DNA of 64,000 nucleotides. It comes from Methylophilales bacterium (lineage in GTDB: Bacteria > Pseudomonadota > Gammaproteobacteria > Burkholderiales > Methylophilaceae). The notes beneath the pieces were generated by a model that was not told the DNA's origin, did no database searches, and saw nothing but the letters and a program-made list of their open reading frames with translations. A program made the position numbers and the translations under genes. Shown here one piece after another: positions 63,848 through 64,000 of this stretch (the stretch's first letter is position 1; each line of letters starts with the position of its first letter). The stretch is from assembly GCA_019823025.1 (NCBI GenBank), contig CP081940.1, positions 62,001-126,000 of the forward strand, written 5' to 3'.

Positions 63848-64000
63848 TTATTTGCAATTTTCTCTGCTGTTAACAAAACCAACACTTATTACTTGATCAA
63901 GAGGATAACTTGAAAAATAAAATTTTTCGCGGTATTCAATAGATGAATATATAGAAACTCTCTTACGATTTAAAATTTTTTTAGAAATACCCTTTTCAAA
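63848..64000 (-). CDS. C-terminal fragment of an unknown protein
   Basis: An open frame enters from the right edge on the minus strand and runs 50 codons to a TAA at 63848-63850. It reads RVSIYSSIEYREKFYFSSYP and ends in GFVNSRENCK. No family is recognised and no start is in the window. It may be a real gene end facing the tRNA, or chance: AT-rich DNA gives many stops, so 50 open codons are mild support. Confidence 0.35.
   Translation of the reverse strand, partial: FEKGISKKILNRKRVSIYSSIEYREKFYFSSYPLDQVISVGFVNSRENCK

Overview
The window is AT-rich, gene-dense bacterial DNA with mostly short intergenic gaps, frequent 1-16 bp gene overlaps and convergent genes that meet or overlap with no visible terminator. 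The gene orders rlmN-ispG-hisS-yfgM-bamB-der and hfq-hflX-hflK-hflC-DUF2065-hisZ-purA are those of Betaproteobacteria. Together with the low G+C and compact layout this suggests a streamlined Nitrosomonadales/Methylophilaceae-type organism (OM43 or Methylopumilus-like). That assignment is an inference and was not tested. || Left flank (1-4404): the tail of a PqiC-like lipoprotein, an RluF-like rRNA pseudouridine synthase, a minus-strand operon tdh-kbl-peroxiredoxin (threonine to glycine, plus an exported one-cysteine peroxiredoxin), and a 47-residue DUF465/YdcH protein. || Surface-glycan island (4584-33679, all plus strand): gmhA-like isomerase, an EPS-type MarR regulator, manC, a UDP-glucuronate epimerase-like gene, the full dTDP-L-rhamnose set rfbBACD, and a PglK-like ABC flippase. 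A long, tightly coupled block follows: PseB-like and PseC-like enzymes, aldo/keto reductase, SpsF-like and IspD-like cytidylyltransferases, class III aminotransferase, LicD-like protein, Nudix hydrolase, a two-subunit transketolase, SDR, ATP-grasp, a NeuB-like synthase lacking its usual C-terminal domain, a PseG-like protein, a GH57-like protein and an unassigned GT-B-like protein. The island ends with two GT2 glycosyltransferases separated by a (GTAAA)12 tract, a PglC-like phosphoglycosyltransferase and a WbpM/PglF-like dehydratase. It appears to make, lipid-link and flip a glycan containing rhamnose and an unusual amino/keto-acid sugar. No Wzy polymerase, Wzx flippase or oligosaccharyltransferase is in view. 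|| Right flank (33687-63440): housekeeping genes. These are trhO-oxidoreductase-HAD (minus), ndk-rlmN-ispG-hisS, a pair of oligopeptide-type ABC ATPases, yfgM-bamB-der, bamD (minus), rluD-pgeF, a ZIP transporter, gltX, hfq-hflXKC-DUF2065-hisZ-purA, mtaD-ubiG-gph, then on the minus strand SRP RNA-dnaX-ybaB-recR and an aldehyde dehydrogenase with its DUF779 partner. The window closes with a tRNA-Ser(GGA) and an open frame running off the edge. || Points most worth attention: the transketolase/NeuB-like sugar cluster with no exact canonical counterpart that I recognise; the pentanucleotide tract between glycosyltransferases; and a nine-adenine slippery run in dnaX with immediate out-of-frame stops, which would give a gamma-like short product.
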